From assembly GCA_016791465.1 (NCBI GenBank), contig JAEUWE010000230.1:1-8462 (forward strand): a stretch of 8,462 bases of DNA, written 5' to 3'. Origin of the DNA: Pseudobdellovibrionaceae bacterium (lineage in GTDB: Bacteria > Bdellovibrionota > Bdellovibrionia > Bdellovibrionales > JAMPXM01). The translations under genes and the position numbers were made by a program. The notes beneath the pieces were generated by a model. That model was not told where the DNA came from, did no database searches, and worked only from the letters and a program-made list of their open reading frames with translations. This document shows positions 6,882-8,462 of this stretch, piece after piece (the first letter of the stretch is position 1; each line of letters starts with the position of its first letter).

Positions 6882-8090
6882 TTACTTTACAGAACCGGCC
6901 ATATTGAAGATCGGCAGGTACATCGCCACGACAATAACGGCAACGATTCCCCCAAGGAAAACCATCATCAACGGCTCCATCAAGCTCGTGACGGCGCTAA
7001 CGGCGTTATCAACTTCGTCCTCATAAAAATCGGCAACTTTGGCAAGCATCTGATCGATCGCACCGGTCTGTTCTCCGACCCCAATCATTTGCGTTACCAT
7101 ATTGGGAATATACTTTTCTTTTGCCAAAGGTACGGTGAGCGATTTTCCCTCTGCGATAGCCTCGCGCGCTCGCAGAAGCGAACTCTCAATCACGTGATTG
7201 CCGACGACCTTTGACGCGATATCAAGCGCCTCCATGATGTTCACACCTGAACCCAAGAGCGTCGACAAGGTTCGCGTGAAGCGCGCAATCGCCGCTTTAA
7301 TAATCAAGTCGCCAATAACAGGGATATCGATTGCAACTGAATCGATCGTCTTTTTACCCTCCGGAGAGCGGTAGTAGTTCATTCCAAGAAATATCCCACC
7401 GACCGTGCCGCCGATGATCAGCCACCAATACTTAATCAGAATCTTCGACGCATCGACGACCATCTTAGTGAGTCCCGGCAGTTCCTGGCCCGACGCTGCA
7501 AACAGGGCTTCAAATTTTGGGATGATGAAAATTAAAAGACCCGAGACGACCAACGCCGCAACAATCAAAATGGCGACCGGATAAACCATTGCGCCTTTGA
7601 CCTTGCTGCTGATCTTCGCGGCTTTTTCAATATAGACAGCAAGGCGGTTGAGAATCTGATCGATATTTCCAGATTCTTCGCCAGCTTTAACCATGTTGAC
7701 GTAGAAGCGATCGAACACTCTCGGATGCTCTGCCATCGCCTCACCAAAGCGACGACCGCGATTAATCTCAAGTGTCATCTCTTTCAATGCGATCTGCAAT
7801 GCCGGGCTCCGCGCCGACTGTGAAAGCACCTCAAGCGACTGCAATATCGGAATACCAGAGGCAAGCAGTGTCGAAAGCTGCCTCGTGAAGACCTGAAGAT
7901 CTTTGAGAGGAACGCCGCGTCCACCGATTTTCTTAGCCGTGGCAACCTGTTGTTCCGCTTTCGCAAGCTTAACAGGAACAAGACGCTGAGCGCGAAGCTT
8001 CACTCGCGCTTGGGCCTCATCCGGCGCCTCGAGTTCGCCTCGGAACATACGGCCACGAGGGTCCTTCGCCTCAAAGACGAACTTTGCCAT
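6882..8090 (-). CDS. pilC: PilC, type IV pilus inner-membrane platform protein
   Basis: The protein has 402 residues, the normal size for PilC/GspF. It has a short cytoplasmic N-terminus (KFVFEAKDPRGRMFRGELEA), then two repeated T2SSF domains. The first (~66-190) contains FTRQLSTLLASGIP (68-81) and KAGEESGNID (135-144). The second (~270-395) contains FTRTLSTLLGSGV (271-283) and GVGEQTGAIDQML (337-349). Hydrophobic segments lie near 168-190, 220-238 and 371-396, the usual three. PilC sits in the inner membrane and transmits the work of the PilB and PilT motors to pilin subunits during assembly and retraction. Its ATG shares one base with the pilT stop codon (TAATG), which suggests translational coupling; only a weak AGG precedes it. 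Fimbrial PilC rather than a type II secretion GspF is favoured by the pilT upstream and pilSR downstream. Confidence 0.94.
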   Translation of the reverse strand: MAKFVFEAKDPRGRMFRGELEAPDEAQARVKLRAQRLVPVKLAKAEQQVATAKKIGGRGVPLKDLQVFTRQLSTLLASGIPILQSLEVLSQSARSPALQIALKEMTLEINRGRRFGEAMAEHPRVFDRFYVNMVKAGEESGNIDQILNRLAVYIEKAAKISSKVKGAMVYPVAILIVAALVVSGLLIFIIPKFEALFAASGQELPGLTKMVVDASKILIKYWWLIIGGTVGGIFLGMNYYRSPEGKKTIDSVAIDIPVIGDLIIKAAIARFTRTLSTLLGSGVNIMEALDIASKVVGNHVIESSLLRAREAIAEGKSLTVPLAKEKYIPNMVTQMIGVGEQTGAIDQMLAKVADFYEDEVDNAVSAVTSLMEPLMMVFLGGIVAVIVVAMYLPIFNMAGSVK

Positions 8091-8462
8091 TAAGCGCCTG
8101 CCTGTTTCAGCATTTTTTCAAGTTGCTCTATATTTGGCGATGCCTCAAACGCGGTCCGCAAATCGATCTTCCGCCGCAGAACATGTTGCGCGAGCGATTG
8201 ATTCATCGTGATCATGCCCGACTTTTCCTGTCCGACCTGCATCATCGACTCAATCTGATGAAGTTTGCCCTCGCGCACAAGGTTTCGTATACCGGGAGTC
8301 ATCAACAGAAACTCGCAAGCCAACACACGCCCACCGCCAACGGCCGGAAGCAATCGCTGCGAAAGAACAGCCTGAAGAGTAAATGAAAGCTGAACACGAA
8401 CGCGCTCTTGCTGCTCACCAGGGAAAACACTCACGATACGATTGATGGTGGCAATCGCGGAG
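8090..8462 (-). CDS. pilT: PilT, pilus retraction ATPase, C-terminal part (5' end outside window)
   Basis: About 123 C-terminal residues are visible; the frame is open to the window edge. It opens with SAIATINRIVSVFPGEQQ, matching the PilT stretch after the His box (HTNSAxxTIDRIxDVFPxEQQ). LQAVLSQRLLPAVGGGRVLA follows, then PGIRNLVREGK, the counterpart of the AIRNLIRE motif needed for retraction in Pseudomonas PilT. That motif separates PilT from PilB, as does ending soon after it (EQLEKMLKQAGA) with no zinc-cysteine site. PilT is a hexameric cytoplasmic AAA-like ATPase at the pilus base that depolymerises the pilus. Walker A and B motifs and the Asp/His boxes would lie beyond 8462. A GTG at 8434 is internal, since conserved sequence continues upstream. 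It overlaps pilC by one base. A pilT paralogue such as PilU cannot be excluded from this part alone. Confidence 0.88.
   Translation of the reverse strand, partial: SAIATINRIVSVFPGEQQERVRVQLSFTLQAVLSQRLLPAVGGGRVLACEFLLMTPGIRNLVREGKLHQIESMMQVGQEKSGMITMNQSLAQHVLRRKIDLRTAFEASPNIEQLEKMLKQAGA

Noticed and set aside
1..8462. CRISPR arrays, tRNA or rRNA genes, phage or defence modules
   Set aside because: No regularly spaced repeats, no cloverleaf or rRNA-like stretch and no defence-type domains were seen on either strand.

Overview
The window looks like a piece of a bacterial chromosome of roughly balanced base composition. A pilT-pilC-pilS-pilR block, a PilR with only receiver, AAA+ and Fis-type modules, and a membrane protein with two cyclic-nucleotide-binding domains fit a predatory or delta-proteobacteria-like lineage. 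Bdellovibrionota is my best guess. This comes from gene order and protein style as I remember them, not from a search.

Left edge (1 to about 310, + strand): the 3' end of an IS30-family insertion sequence. The window holds the last ~91 codons of its transposase and probably the right terminus. Positions 311-457 hold no gene, only a weak hairpin that may end the neighbouring minus-strand gene.

Middle (458-3661): two divergent genes share a spacer of only 45 bp. On the minus strand is a 653-residue membrane protein. It has an N-terminal PqqD-like segment, six predicted membrane segments that resemble an M50 metalloprotease without its zinc-binding residues, and two tandem cNMP-binding domains. 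On the plus strand is a full-length, two-half ChrA-type transporter. chrA converges with pilR, leaving 6 bp between the stop codons. A strong intrinsic terminator for the pil operon lies inside the last codons of chrA.

Right half (3668-8462, all minus strand): a type IV pilus cluster transcribed in the order pilT (5' end outside the window), pilC, pilS, pilR. pilT and pilC overlap by one base; the gaps pilC-pilS and pilS-pilR are 25 and 27 bp, so this reads as one operon. PilT is the retraction motor ATPase and PilC the inner-membrane platform that motors act on. PilS is a six-helix membrane histidine kinase with a PAS domain, and PilR its sigma-54-dependent response regulator, which in characterised systems controls pilin expression. 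No pilin gene follows pilR here, so the regulator's main target must lie elsewhere.

Most of the window is ordinary core genome. The item most worth a second look is the apparent pseudoprotease-cNMP membrane protein. I do not see a clearly new multi-gene system.
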